A stretch of DNA of 64,000 nt, taken from positions 682,001 to 746,000 of the forward strand of contig JAFFJZ010000053.1 in the NCBI GenBank assembly GCA_018340375.1. Reading direction: 5' to 3'. The notes beneath the pieces are model-generated. The model made no database searches. It was not told the DNA's origin and saw nothing but the letters and a program-made list of their open reading frames with translations. Positions 1 through 10,627 of this stretch are shown here, piece by piece. The position numbers and the translations under genes were made by a program. Position 1 is the first letter of the stretch. The number at the start of each line of letters is the position of its first letter. This stretch comes from Gonatopus flavifemur. Lineage: Eukaryota; Arthropoda; Insecta; Hymenoptera; Dryinidae.

Positions 1-44
1 AGGTATATCTTTTTGTTGCATGATAAATATTTGACATCTCTCTA

Positions 45-304
45 CCCAAATAGCAAAAGTTCCAAAAACTAGATCCCATTGAATCCTTCTGGAACCACAA
101 AATGAATCACTGAAATGTCAGTAGGATGGAGTTCTTGGAGAATTCAAATCGCCTTTTGTCATCCTATATACAGTACGATATACAGTATGACAAAAGGCGA
201 TTTGGATTCTCCAAGGACTCTATTCTGCTGACATTTCAGTAGTTCGTTTTGTGGTCACGAAAGAATTCAATGAGATCTAATTTTTGGAACTTTTGCTATC
301 TGCT
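45..304. repeat. Palindromic MITE, CCCAAATAGCA-type end
   Basis: The two halves are near-perfect inverted copies: the left arm from about 45 and the right arm ending about 304 share the segment reading AGCAAAAGTTCC, and the inner arms around 110-165 and 180-235 pair almost perfectly across a short loop near 170-180. The left end begins CCCAAATAGCA, like several other palindromes in this window; the right outer end has decayed. No coding capacity, so it is non-autonomous. Confidence 0.75.
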
Positions 305-437
305 ACTTTTCACAATGATTCAAAAGAGTGACCGAAAAATGTTTGCTGGAAAGCTATTTTTAGCTTCATGCTACACAGTACCAATTCTATCGTGCAAAAA
401 AAATTTCTGTTGGATACCTTGAATATATTGTACGCAA

Positions 438-653
438 CCCAGATAGCAATTTAACCTTGCTGCAATGTTGTCAGGCAAGCTTGTGACAAGGTTGATATAA
501 GCCTCCTAGTTGACACACGACAAGGGTACAAGCTTACAAAACCCTTGCAGCAGGGCTGTAGCAACCTTACACTGACAAGGTTGTCAATAACAAGCCAAAA
601 ACAATCGAATGACAAGTGTGACAGGGTTAAGACAAGCCTACATGTTATCTGGG
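438..653. repeat. MITE with CCCAGATAGCA / TGTTATCTGGG ends
   Basis: Short terminal inverted repeats bound a 216-bp element flanked on both sides by AA (436-437 and 654-655), which fits a 2-bp target duplication. The interior carries repeated CAAGGTT/CAAGCTT-like motifs. A small open frame begins inside it near 609, but it depends on repeat sequence and is not taken as a gene. Confidence 0.65.
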
Positions 654-1104
654 AAGTTTCCTCTGTCTGTAAGATCTATGTTGTTTCGATTTTCTTACAA
701 TGATTTCTTGAAAACACTGGAAATCTCCGCACAAGACATGTTCAGCACAATATCGTGGGCTGTTTTGAGCGGCGTGAGCTACTTTGAGCGCTGTGAGTTG
801 CTTTGAGCGCTTTGAGCTGCTTTGAGTGCCGACTTATCAGTCAAGGAAAATTTAGTTTTCGGAATTCTCCACACGTATATTTGTTCATGGGAATTCGCTT
901 TTCTTCCCTTCTTTTCTTCATTCTTTATTTCGATAATCTATTGCCGTCCAATGATGAGATGACTGATGGAAATCCAAGTGGATGTTCATATCACATAAGT
1001 TATCTGAGGACATTTCCCTCATTCCTACGATTGCCATAAACTCGACAGGGGTATTTCATTTTTATTTGGGTTCAGTTGGAAGCATATTCAGAAAAAGAAG
1101 TGAA
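654..1104. other. Unassigned intergenic stretch
   Basis: It contains a short run of GAGCTGCTTTGAGCGC-like tandem motifs near 760-830 and open frames of 65-78 codons with no recognisable domain. Nothing here can be supported as a gene. Confidence 0.4.
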
Positions 1105-1106
1105 AT

Positions 1107-2345
1107 CCCCAAAAAAAACTCTAAAAAAGTAAAAAACTAACGCCAAGTACATGAAAATCCCAAAAACAAAGAATAAAAAAATCTAAAAACACATTCCAAA
1201 GGAAAATTTCACTGCATTCAGAATTTCGAGGGGATATAAAAGGATATGCTCCATTTGAGAAAAAAAGATATGAAATCAATATGAGCGACCAAGTACATTG
1301 GTTATCCAAAGGATATGTGAAATATTTTTGTTATATTGTAACTTCAGTTTGTTCAAACTGTATTGAAGGTAATTTATGATTTTCAAAGAAGTGTAGAATT
1401 CCACAAAACATACAAACGTCTCACAAAAACCCCTAAGAACTCCAACACAGTAAAAAATAACGTCGAATCTCAAAAACCATACAAACGTTTTACAATAACA
1501 CTTGAAAAAAAATCCTTGAAAAAAATACTTCACTCTTTCCGGAAGATTACTTGATATAACAGATATACCATTAAAAAAAAAGATGTGAAAGGCAACCCTG
1601 TTTCGGAATTCGCATCAACCAGTAACACTTGGCGTGACCGAAGAAGATTTTATGAAATTATATCATTTGAATTTCTTATTTAATGTTCTATAGAAATTCA
1701 TTTGTATATAATAAAGGCTAAAAAATTCTACCATCGGCCACGCCAAGTGTTGCTGGTTGATGCGAATTCCGAAACAGGGTTGCCTTTTACATCTTTTTTT
1801 TCAATGGTATATTTGTTATATCAAGTAATCTTCCGGAAAGAGTAAAGTATTTTTTTCAAGGATTTTTTTTCAAGCGTTATTGTAGAACGTTTGTATGGTT
1901 TTTGGGATTTGACGTTATTTTTTACTGTGTTGGAGTTTTTAGGGGTTTTTGTGGGACATTTGTATGTTTTGTGGAATTCTACTTTTTTTTCACTTTTTGG
2001 TATCTATATATACGAGCAGAACGATACGCTTGTTCTATTCATTTTTTTGACACAATAATGCTTTTTTGAAAATCATAAATTACCTTCAATACAGTTTAAA
2101 CAAACTGAAGTTACAATATAACAAAAATCTGTCACATATCCTCTGGATAACCAATGTACTTGGTCGCTCATATTGATTTCATATCTTTTTTTTTCAAATG
2201 GAGCATATCCTTTCATATCCCCTCGAAATTCTGAATGCAGTGAAATTTTCCTTTGGAATGTGTTTTTAGATTTTTTTATTCTTCGTTTTTGGGATTTTCA
2301 TGTACTTGGCGTTATTTTTTTACTTTTTTAGAGTTTTTTTGAGGG
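1107..2345. mobile_element. 1.24-kb foldback element, CCC/GGG ends
   Basis: The left arm (1107 to about 1640) and right arm (about 1735 to 2345) are inverted copies for most of their length. The ends read CCCCAAAAAAAACTC and, inverted, CCCTCAAAAAAACTC. Dinucleotide AT lies outside both ends (1105-1106 and 2346-2347), so a 2-bp target duplication is likely. The right arm carries about 75 extra bases near 1990-2070 that the left arm lacks, a later insertion or an expansion. Open frames of 60-85 codons in the arms are mirror images of each other and are not genes. It abuts the LINE fragment downstream. Confidence 0.8.
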
Positions 2346-2346
2346 A

Positions 2347-3540
2347 TTTAAATTGACTAATGATGTTCGCGAAGCGATTGATAAGCGCATGATCACTCTT
2401 TTGGTGGGGTTTGATTTCTCAAGAGCCTTTGATCCCGTTAACCACTCTTTGCTTATACAAAAACTCGCTTCTTTCAATATATGTTCAACCCCCGTGCTGA
2501 AGTGGTTTTGGTCCTATCTATCTGGCCGCACGCAAGCAGTTAGAAGTTCTAAAGGTTGCTCCGAATGGACTCCAGTTACCTCAGGTGTTCCTCAAGGCTC
2601 TCGCCTGGGTCCTCTCTTATTCGCATCGTATGTTACCGACATAAATTCGATTATTCACCATTGTAAACTCTTTAAATTCGCTGATGACTTTTATATTTAT
2701 CTGCATACTTCACCTTTTCTCATAGACGAATGTATCACGGAATTGAATGACGATATACAGAGAATTGCCAGTTGGTGCTCCACCAACTACCTAATTCTGA
2801 ACCCCTTGAAAACCATTTGCATGATCCTTGGTTCTCCACGTTACGTCAACGGTATTTCTCTTCGCTCCTTACCGGACATCATACTTCAGGGCACCCCTAT
2901 AAATCTTGTCTCTTCGCTTAAATCGCTTGGGATTATTCTGACACCTCCTCTTAATTGGAATGAGCAAGTAACTTCTGTCTGCAGGGAAATCTCGTGCGCA
3001 CTCTACCAATTGCGACTTAATGGCAACGCGCTCTCTATCCAGATGAGAACTAAACTGATTTCAACGCTAGTTATACCCTATTTTGATTATTGTTGCTTAG
3101 TTCTCACTGATCTCTCCGAAGGAGACAGTATACGTCTGCAGCGTAAACTGAATGCCTGCGTGCGGTTTATTTTCAATCTCAGGAAAGATGTCCACATCTC
3201 TCCTTTCTTCACGCGCCTCGGCTGGCTCAAACTTTCTGAACGACGGGAATTTTTCCTGGGGTCGTACTTGCATCAACTATTTGCTTTCAAGGATCCTCCT
3301 TTTCTTTACGATCGTTTCAAGTTTGGTACCTCTGATGCAATTCGTTGCATTAGATCGAATAGGGGGCTCCTTAAAATACCACTGCATCGTACTACCACAT
3401 ATCAAAAATCTTTTTGGATAACAGGTAGTAAACTCTGGAACACGATCCCAGATAACGTCAAGTGTAGCTCTTCCCCTAACGTCTTCAAAAAGAGGTATTA
3501 TGACATCTTGCTCACCTCCACCCTTTCTCACTCATAAATA
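2347..3540 (+). pseudogene. 5'-truncated non-LTR (LINE) reverse transcriptase
   Basis: An open frame of about 394 codons (from 2353) encodes the second half of a LINE reverse transcriptase. Visible motifs in order: motif A LVGFDFSRAFD near residue 20, motif B GVPQGSRLGPLLF near 80, the catalytic box as FADD near 110 (family usually YADD), then thumb and a long C-terminal region ending with the stop at 3537. The endonuclease domain and the start of the RT are absent; the frame begins where the 1107-2345 foldback ends. A pyrimidine-rich 3' UTR follows to about 3857. The family looks Jockey/CR1-like, but I cannot place the clade by eye. Start codon not meaningful because the copy is truncated. 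Confidence 0.85.
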
Positions 3541-3856
3541 TATACTCCTTTTCAAGTAGGTTCATCGTGGTTCATCTCACGCTTTTCTTGCCTTCATCTT
3601 CATTCTGCGCATCTATAACTATTGTATCTCTATCTTATATCTGTATTTTCATTTCTCACACCTTTGTAATCTCATCCTCACTCTCATTCCCATTTCATCT
3701 TTATTTTTGAGTTCATTCATTGTGCCTTTTTTGCTTTTCGGGCTGTGGGTTTAATGCTGTATATATATATAAGTATTTTTGTATATAATATCTTTGTTAT
3801 TGTTGATACTTCTTTCTCAATTGTTCCACAGGATTTTCATCCTAGGACATAATAAA

Positions 3857-3857
<1 letters not shown>

Positions 3858-3941
<84 letters not shown>
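3858..3941. repeat. (TC)n microsatellite
   Basis: An uninterrupted TC dinucleotide run of about 84 bp. It gives artificial Arg-Glu runs on the other strand. Confidence 0.97.
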
Positions 3942-3945
<4 letters not shown>

Positions 3946-4146
3946 GGTATAGACCGTTGCAAATTGCATACGATTTTTGGCGATACGGGTATTGTATGTA
4001 ACATCCCAAGTAGCAACAGAAGTTCAAAGTATATACGAAATAGAAAGGTTCGTAGAATGTACGAATGAGATACGAAGAATATATAATGAACGTTCATACA
4101 ATATTCGAATGAGACTGTTTTGAATATACTTAAAGCGTACATAGTA

Positions 4147-5432
4147 TTAGGTTTACAAATGAGTTTCCGCGGTTTTTTATAAAAAATTAGGAATTTATTG
4201 TAAAGGAAAAGTACATTACGTTTTATTCAAAGTATTTTCCATCATTTGCCACTACTTTTCCCCATCTTTCTGGCAACATTCGGATACCCCGTCGAAAAAA
4301 CTCTTCATCTTTTGACGCTATCCACAAATCTACCCAATTTTTGGTGTCTTCATATGATGTGAAGCGCTGCTCAGACAGACCATGTGCCATCGACCGGAAC
4401 AGGTGATAATCAGAAGGGGCTAAGTCTGGTGAATACGGCGGGTGGGGTAAAACTTCCCAGTTGAGTGTTTCCAAGTATGTTTTTACCGGCGCCGCAACAT
4501 GTGGACGAGCATTATCGTGTAAAAGAATAATTTTGTCGTGTCTGGAGTAGTAATGGGCGCGTTTTTCCTTGAGTGCCCGACCCAATCTCATCAATTGTGT
4601 TCGGTAGAGAGCTCCAGTAATGGTTTCGCTTGGTTTCAGCAATTCATAATACACGACACCAAGCTGATCCCACCAAATACACAGCATGAGTTTTTTTCCA
4701 TGAATATTCGGCTTAGCTGTCGATGTTGATGGTTCGCCGGGCTTAACCCATGACTTTCTCTTCTTTGGATTATCGTAGTGAATCCATTTTTCGTCACCAG
4801 TGACTATACGATGCAAAAAACTCTTTTTCTTATTCCTGGCAAGCAGCATTTCACTCATGCATAATCGGCGTTCAACGTCTCTCGGCTTTAGTTCATATGG
4901 AACCCAATTTCCTTGTTTTTGAATCATTCCTAACGATTTTAAACGATGTCAAATTGCTTGTTGAGTCACTTGTAGAAAAAGTGCAAGTTCTTTTTGCGTT
5001 TGGGACGAATCTTCCTCCAATAGTACTTCTAATTCCATGTCTTCGTACACTTTCGGCCTTCCACTGCGTTCTTTGTCTTTAACGTCAAACTCACCGTTCT
5101 TAAACTTTTGAAACCATTCCTGACAACTTCTCTCACTTAAAGCAGCTTCACCATATGCTTCTAGAAGCAATCGATGCGCCTCAGCTGCAGATTTTTTCAC
5201 ATTAAAGAAGTAAATCAAAAGTTCCCGCGAATGATGCTTATTCGGAATGAAACTTGACATTTTTGCACGAAAAAAATTACGTGATGCTGATACGGAATCA
5301 CTAGTACTTTAAGGTTATGGTTCTGCCAGATGACTAAACTTGAGATATTACGTTTTACATCTGACAATTTCTCCATAACCTTCTGGTGGGGCCATCTTTT
5401 GACAAACCGCGGAAACTTATTTGTACACCTAA
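4147..5432 (-). mobile_element. Full-length irritans-type mariner, 1,286 bp
   Basis: The terminal inverted repeats read TTAGGTTTACAAATGAGTTT at the left and, inverted, TTAGGTGTACAAATAAGTTT at the right. TA duplications flank the element (4145-4146 and 5433-5434). The length is what is usual for irritans-subfamily mariners (about 1.29 kb). It carries one transposase frame on the minus strand, broken by one stop. Confidence 0.93.
4223..5260 (-). pseudogene. mariner transposase (DD34D) with one in-frame stop
   Basis: Reading from ATG at 5260 down to 4223, the frame encodes about 345 residues, the usual mariner length. The N-terminal helix-turn-helix part begins MSSFIPNK and contains KERSGRPK near residue 65. 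The catalytic residues are in TGDEKWIHYD, LLHDNARPH and YSPDLAPSDYHLF; the last two aspartates are separated by 34 residues (DD34D). The only lesion seen is a TGA at 4949-4951, about residue 104, between the DNA-binding and catalytic parts, where family members have serine. Reading stays in frame after it. The copy therefore looks young but inactive, unless the stop is an assembly error or is read through. Confidence 0.93.
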
Positions 5433-5687
5433 TACATCCGAAATATACGATATTCATTCAATCGACGTTCGATTGACGTCCCGTCCAGGGCCAGCGTCAG
5501 GGCAGGGCGATCAGGGCGGCTGCCCGGGGCGGCAAACTTAGGGGGGCGGCAGAGTCTAAGACAGATATTTTATTCTGATCTCGAATTGATCTCACACTCT
5601 TTAGCACAAGCCATTTTCACTAGGTCGATCATTATTCATTTGATAGGGCATACATGACGACATGATAGTTTATTGGGAACAATATTG

Positions 5688-5840
5688 GAAAGGGAAATGA
5701 ATGGTAAAACTTGTAAAGGTAGACCTAGATTGAGTTATATGAAACAAATTATACAAGACAAGAGCTGTCGTAGATATGTAGAAATCAAATGTTTGGTGGA
5801 TAATAGACAGGATTGGAGGATTTCATCAAACCAGTTATGA
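5688..5840 (+). pseudogene. C-terminal tail of a LINE endonuclease/reverse transcriptase
   Basis: The frame reads a conserved tail with GRPRLSYMKQI, then Cys-Arg-Arg-Tyr, then NRQDWRISSNQL and a TGA. This is the characteristic end of the insect and vertebrate LINE proteins often annotated craniofacial development protein 2-like (RTE-type; known family, by recall). Only about 50 codons remain. The LINE's simple-repeat tail (ATGATGATGAT, about 5968-5982) is separated from the stop by a 113-bp MITE inserted at 5850. Confidence 0.75.
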
Positions 5841-5849
5841 GACTGATTA

Positions 5850-5962
5850 CAGTAGGCTCTCGTTATAAGCGTCGCTGAAAGCTATCTGCGTCTTTTCCTC
5901 ACATAAGATTTGGTAGTCAGTGGAATAAGGACACAGCTCACGCTTATAACGAGAGGCTACTG
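5850..5962. repeat. pogo/Tigger-like MITE
   Basis: The inverted ends CAGTAGGCTCTCGTTATAA and TTATAACGAGAGGCTACTG are flanked by TA on both sides (5848-5849 and 5963-5964). CAGTA...CTCGTTATAA ends with TA target sites are typical of pogo/Tigger-derived MITEs. At 113 bp it is non-coding. It sits in the 3' tail of the LINE fragment, so it inserted after the LINE. Confidence 0.8.
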
Positions 5963-6020
5963 TACTTCATGATGATGATGATTATTCATAGGGAGAAGCA
6001 AGGAAAGTTCAAACCTTTCA

Positions 6021-6167
6021 CAGGGATGGGCACTTTTGTACTCCCGGAATACTTTTACTGGGAGTACTTTTTTTTCGACCTCATATGAAGGCATAAAGAC
6101 ATTCTACACAACAAAGGAAAGTACTCCCAGTAAAAGTATTCCGGGAGCACAAAAGTGTCCATCCCTG
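6021..6167. repeat. hAT-type palindromic MITE (CAGGGATGGGCACTTTTGT)
   Basis: The arms are almost perfect inverted repeats of about 50 bp (CAGGGATGGGCACTTTTGT at the left, matched by ACAAAAGTGTCCATCCCTG at the right). The flanking octamers ACCTTTCA and CCCTTTTA agree at 6 of 8 positions, compatible with an eroded 8-bp hAT target duplication. No coding capacity. Confidence 0.75.
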
Positions 6168-7627
6168 CCCTTTTATTAATTCAGTCAGGGTTTTTGAATC
6201 TGGAAGTTTGTCGTTCGTTTTATTGGTTCTTCTTTTCAAGCACACCACGTAATTGACCCATTCCGTTGAAATTCCATAACCGCTGGACACCCTGGCTCAA
6301 TAAAACGTGATTTGGAATAAGATAGGAGAAAATATTTTTCTATTAAAGATTCTTTCCATAATACAAATTACAAGGGGGCATTTGCATGATTATTTTCGCT
6401 TGGATCTTCATTGCAGGCAATTCTCATTAACGTGTGTGTTATATCATGGTTCAGTTCAAGTGAGGCCTATAGTTAGGATTTCAGGAGGAACATTTCAAAA
6501 TTCCATCAATGTTTTCTCAACTTATTACAGTTTGAGCTTCAAAGCAGAAAACATTTCATCACTTAGTTTGCGAGATATTTGAAGTTGCATTCAACATGAT
6601 ATCTCACACAACACTTTAGTTGAGAAAGAGTTCATAATGAATCAATTTGGAACTATGAGAACCCTGCTAAAAATGACGAAATGAAACGGAAAGAATTTAG
6701 ATGCGAATCATTGCGATTCGTTCCGCATGGCAGAAGTAAGATTTGAGACGGAAATAAAAATTGTACGAAACTTTCCGTATCGTCGGAGAAGGAATGCAAC
6801 TGGATCAGCGGAAATGAAATGAATGCGTTTTGATGAGGAATTGCAATTTTTCATCGAATCCTTTGGTTTTGTCCGAAGTGGCAGGCTTGAAGTATTACCG
6901 TTTTGATCAGCATATACGACGACCTGACTGATTGCGTCCCAAGTTGGATTTGCGGAAAGAGACTTATCGCGTTCGAATCCGTGTCAACGGATCAAGTGAT
7001 TGAATAACAGTTTTCAGTTTGCATCCGGAAATGCTGAATGGAGGGGTGATGTTTTTCATCCGTAATTACGGTAGGTACGTTTTATTACGTTTCTTGTTGG
7101 AATTGCGGGAGTGAATTTATTGCGTTTGAATCCGGTCCGACACCCCACCCTGCTGAAAATAACGGGAAGAAACGGAAAGAATTTAGATGCGAATCTTTAC
7201 GATTTCTCCCGCGGGGCAGAAGTGAGATTTTGTGACGTAAGTAAAATGTGTACGAAACTTTCCGTATCGTCGGAGGAGTGCAACTGGAACAGCGGAAGCA
7301 AAATGAATCCGTTCTGAGCTGGAATTGCAATTTTTACAAAATCCTTTGAGTTTGTCCGGAATGACGGGTATGAGATATTATCGCTCCGATCAGCATAAAC
7401 GACGTCCAAATTGATGCCGTTCCAAGTTGGATCTGCGAAGAGAAATTTATTGCGTTCCAATCTGCTTCGACGAGCCGGATGATGGAATAACAATTCCCAG
7501 TTTGCATCCGGAAATGCTGAATAAAACAATGGTGTTTCCATTCCGTCATCAACGCATAGACATTTTATTCCGTTCAAAGTTGCATTTACGGATATGATTT
7601 TATTTCGTTAAAATCCGGTTTGCCAAG

Positions 7628-7768
7628 TAGTGATCGGCGATATTTGGAAATATCGATATTTTTTATAGAATTTTTGTCGAGTTTATATTGAATTTGATCA
7701 AATATCGATAAAAACTTCATACAAATTTTATATGAAATATCGATATCGTGAAATATCGCCGATCACTA
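7628..7768. repeat. 141-bp hAT MITE (TAGTGATCGGCGATATTT), copy 1
   Basis: The terminal inverted repeat TAGTGATCGGCGATATTT appears at both ends, with an exact 8-bp duplication TTGCCAAG outside (7620-7627 and 7769-7776). A same-length, almost identical copy with a different target duplication lies at 29363-29503. The family is non-coding. Confidence 0.95.
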
Positions 7769-8399
7769 TTGCCAAGCCAGCTGATGCCAAGCCGTCATTT
7801 ACGTATGTCAATGCAGACATAAGAAATGGTGGTTTTGTTGAGTAATCAACACATGCCAAATGGGTTCCGCTTCAAATCGGATTTGCGAAGAGAAGTTGAT
7901 TACGTTTCAATCCGCGCCAACAAACCGCATGGTCGAATCACAGTTCCCAGTTTGCATCCGCAAATGCTGAACAAAATAATGGTGTTCTGATTCCCTGATT
8001 ACCGCACAGGCATTTCTTCCGTTTTAGGGTGAATTCACGGATGGGAGTTCATTGCGTTGAAATCCGGCTCGATAAGCCAAGTGATTGAGCGAAAGTCGTC
8101 GTTCGTATCTGCATACGCGGATATGAAAAATTATGGTTTTCTTGAGTGATTAACACATGGGGAATTGGTTCCGTTTTAGTTGGATTTTCGGAAAAGAATT
8201 TATTCTTTTGTAATCCGCTTTGACGGATTGAAGAATTGAACGAAAGTTCCCAGTTTGCACCCGGAGAAGCAAAACAAACAAATGTTGTTTGTGCTCAGTA
8301 ATTACTGCATGTACATTTTATTCAGTTCTAGGTTGGATTCGCGGATATAATTTCATTGCGTCAAAATCCAGTCTGACAAGCCGGGTGATCTCATACAGC

Positions 8400-8570
8400 A
8401 GTCGGAGAATTCTTTTTCAAGAACATGAATAGAATTGTTTATGAATTTTTGAATTCATGAGATCATAAAGAGGTCCAGAAGAGTTCACTTCTTGGTATAT
8501 TAACTCACTTGAATACTGAAAGAACTGTTTCAGTATCCTCAAGAGTTCGTCGAATATTCCCGTGTATATC
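8400..8570. repeat. Diverged partial copy of the 17297-17582 palindrome
   Basis: The segment starting GAGAATTCTTTTTCAAGAAC and the inner part around 8510-8550 (ACTGAAAGAACTGTTTCAGTA) resemble the arms and centre of the palindrome at 17297-17582. Boundaries are unclear. Confidence 0.45.
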
Positions 8571-8639
8571 CCATTGTAAATTTCCAGTTGGTTCGCAAGG
8601 GAAATTTTCCATGCGAATTCGGGACTGGATTTATTTCGC

Positions 8640-9270
8640 ATGTAATCACGTGACATGGGTTACTCCTGTGAATATATCACATAGGTTACCTATGGAGGGA
8701 TATTGCACGAGTTACCCATATGAGAATTCCAAACACAACAAAAACTCACATGAACTTGAGACAATGAACATTTCCATTGCTGTTTTACATTCACGTAAGT
8801 TTTTGTCCTGTTTGGTATCCTCGCAGCGGTAACCCGTGCAATATTTCCCCATGAGTAACCCATGTGATATATTCGCATGAGTGATCCATGAGACATTTGC
8901 ACGAATAACCCATGCGATTCACCATGATGAATGAGCAAGGTACATTGGGGTGTCAAATGAATGATTGACATATTCGAACTCAATCAATATGAATGTGATC
9001 TACAATTGAAAGTCGATATGTATCTCTGTTTCAAGTTCAATTAATTGTTTAAAATTTTAGAGTGATCTATTTCTCAATATTTTCGCTCATTGATCCATGT
9101 GAAGACGCATGTAACCCACTTGAGTCCCACACAACCCACTTGATTCCCATGCAAAGACCCACGTCATCCCATTGATCCGCATGTGAAAACCCATGCGACC
9201 CACTTCATTCCCATGCGAAGAACCATGCGACTCACTCAATTCCCATAAAAAGACCCATGCGAACTAATTG
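8640..9270. repeat. Inverted repeat and array of ACCCATGYGA-type motifs
   Basis: Sequence 8650-8715 (CATGGGTTACTCC and GATATTGCACGAGTTAC) reappears inverted at about 8829-8895, giving a palindrome centred near 8770. From 9090 to 9270 a run of short direct motifs (ACCCACTTGA, ATTCCCATGCGAAGA) follows. No gene is seen in it. Confidence 0.6.
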
Positions 9271-9346
9271 GGAATTTACAGTAGGGTATTCTGATGAAAA
9301 TGGAAGAATATTCAAATACCGTGTATTCGAAAATCCGGATGAAACC

Positions 9347-9505
9347 TGTGATGTATAAATGTAATACATTTGGTCACCATGTATACGTCATTATAAGGCA
9401 GTCGTATAAACTCTGTGAGTCAGTCGGTGTGGAACTGTACAACAAGGAGTAAATGAACACGTCTTTTTTCTAACTAGTGTCTCTTTGATAACCGTATACC
9501 TAACA
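9347..9505 (+). repeat. 5' LTR of the Gypsy element
   Basis: It begins TGTGATGTATAAATG and ends TATACCTAACA, with TG...CA termini. The same sequence recurs at 13743-14081. A TATAA-like motif lies near 9408. Confidence 0.93.
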
Positions 9506-9507
9506 AT

Positions 9508-9526
9508 TGGCGACGAGTAAATTCGA
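9508..9526 (+). promoter_or_regulatory. Putative primer-binding site of the Gypsy element
   Basis: TGGCGACGAGTAAATTC follows the 5' LTR after two bases, the normal position and TGG start for a tRNA-primed site. I cannot assign the tRNA by eye. Confidence 0.65.
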
Positions 9527-9550
9527 CACACGCGATTGCATATTATTCAT

Positions 9551-10486
9551 ATGTCTCAAACTAAAGAGAAAAGTGACGAACAAGTAAAAGTTCCGTGGAT
9601 TCACGAGTGACGTAAAGATGAAGTGATTGAATGTCTCAGTGAAAATAGAGTTCAATTCGATAGTGAGGACACATTAGAAAATTTAAGAAAATTGTTGAGA
9701 GCAAAAGTAAAGGAAGGAGTCATTGAAAGAGAGCTAGAGAAAGGAAGTGCTCAACAATCAACAATGGTAGAAATCGCAGCTAAACTCGAGTTTGATGTCA
9801 ATAAAGATGATTGGGAGACATTCCAAGAAAGATTGGAGCTGTATTTCCTAGCAAACGGAATAACCGACGAAAATAAGCAAAAAGTGATTATGCTGACAGA
9901 AGTGAGTGCAAACACATATACACTTATACGCGATTTATGTCATCCTACTAAACCAAAGGATAAAACTCTAGTAGAATTAAACAAATTGATAACCGATCAT
10001 GTTAATCCAAAACCATCCGAGACAGTAGAAAGGTACAAATTCAATCAAGCGGTACAAAGTACCTATGAAAAAATATCAGAATTTGTCGTGAGATTGAGAA
10101 AATTAGCTATCCATTGCAATTTTGCAGATCTCAATACGATGTTACGAGATCGTTTGACTTGTGATATATGTGATCAAGACACTCGTGTACTTTTATTCAG
10201 AGAACAAAATCTGACGTTCGAAAAAGCTTACAGTATTGCGGTAAGCCAAGAAAAAGCAAAAACAGATGCGAGTATATCAAGCAAAATGATGTCGGAATCA
10301 ACAGAAATACAATATATAAAATCGAAACCAAGTACATCAACGGGCTGCAAAGGTAGTAAAAGTAAATCTGTTACTTGTTTTTGTTGCGGACGACTGAACC
10401 ATTGGGCTACCAATTGTCGTTTTCGAAATTTCAACTGTAACACATGCGGAAGAAGGGGACATCTTGAGAAAATGTGCAGGAACTAA
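9551..10486 (+). pseudogene. Gypsy gag (capsid and nucleocapsid) with one early stop
   Basis: From ATG at 9551 (MSQTKEKS) the frame runs to 10486, about 311 codons, with a single TGA at 9608-9610. After the stop it remains open for 287 codons from 9623. The C-terminal end has two CCHC zinc knuckles, CFCCGRLNHWATNC and CNTCGRRGHLEKMC (spacing C-x2-C-x4-H-x4-C), the nucleic-acid-binding motif of Gag nucleocapsids. The middle part is a retrotransposon gag capsid-like region with a conserved aromatic/Leu pattern (DWETFQERLELYF). It would package element RNA in cytoplasmic particles. Confidence 0.9.
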
Positions 10487-10627
10487 GGAAAACCGATAAC
10501 GAGGAGCAACCGAAAAGTACAGTATCTGCAAGAAGATGAGAAAAGGCAATATAACGAACGAGAGGAAGAAGAGGAAGAGGAGAGCACAGAAAGCGACGAA
10601 GATTGTTATCATTTAGAAGTCAACACA

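Noticed and set aside
3837..4142. 101-codon minus-strand frame with long Arg-Glu run
   Set aside because: It is the translation of the (TC)n microsatellite and flanking repeat.
7197..7577. 126-codon minus-strand frame
   Set aside because: It is composed of the same subterminal repeats as its neighbours in other frames and orientations.
10337..10612. 91-codon minus-strand hydrophobic frame
   Set aside because: Antisense of the Gypsy gag end and the Glu-rich linker; the hydrophobic run is the complement of GA-rich DNA.
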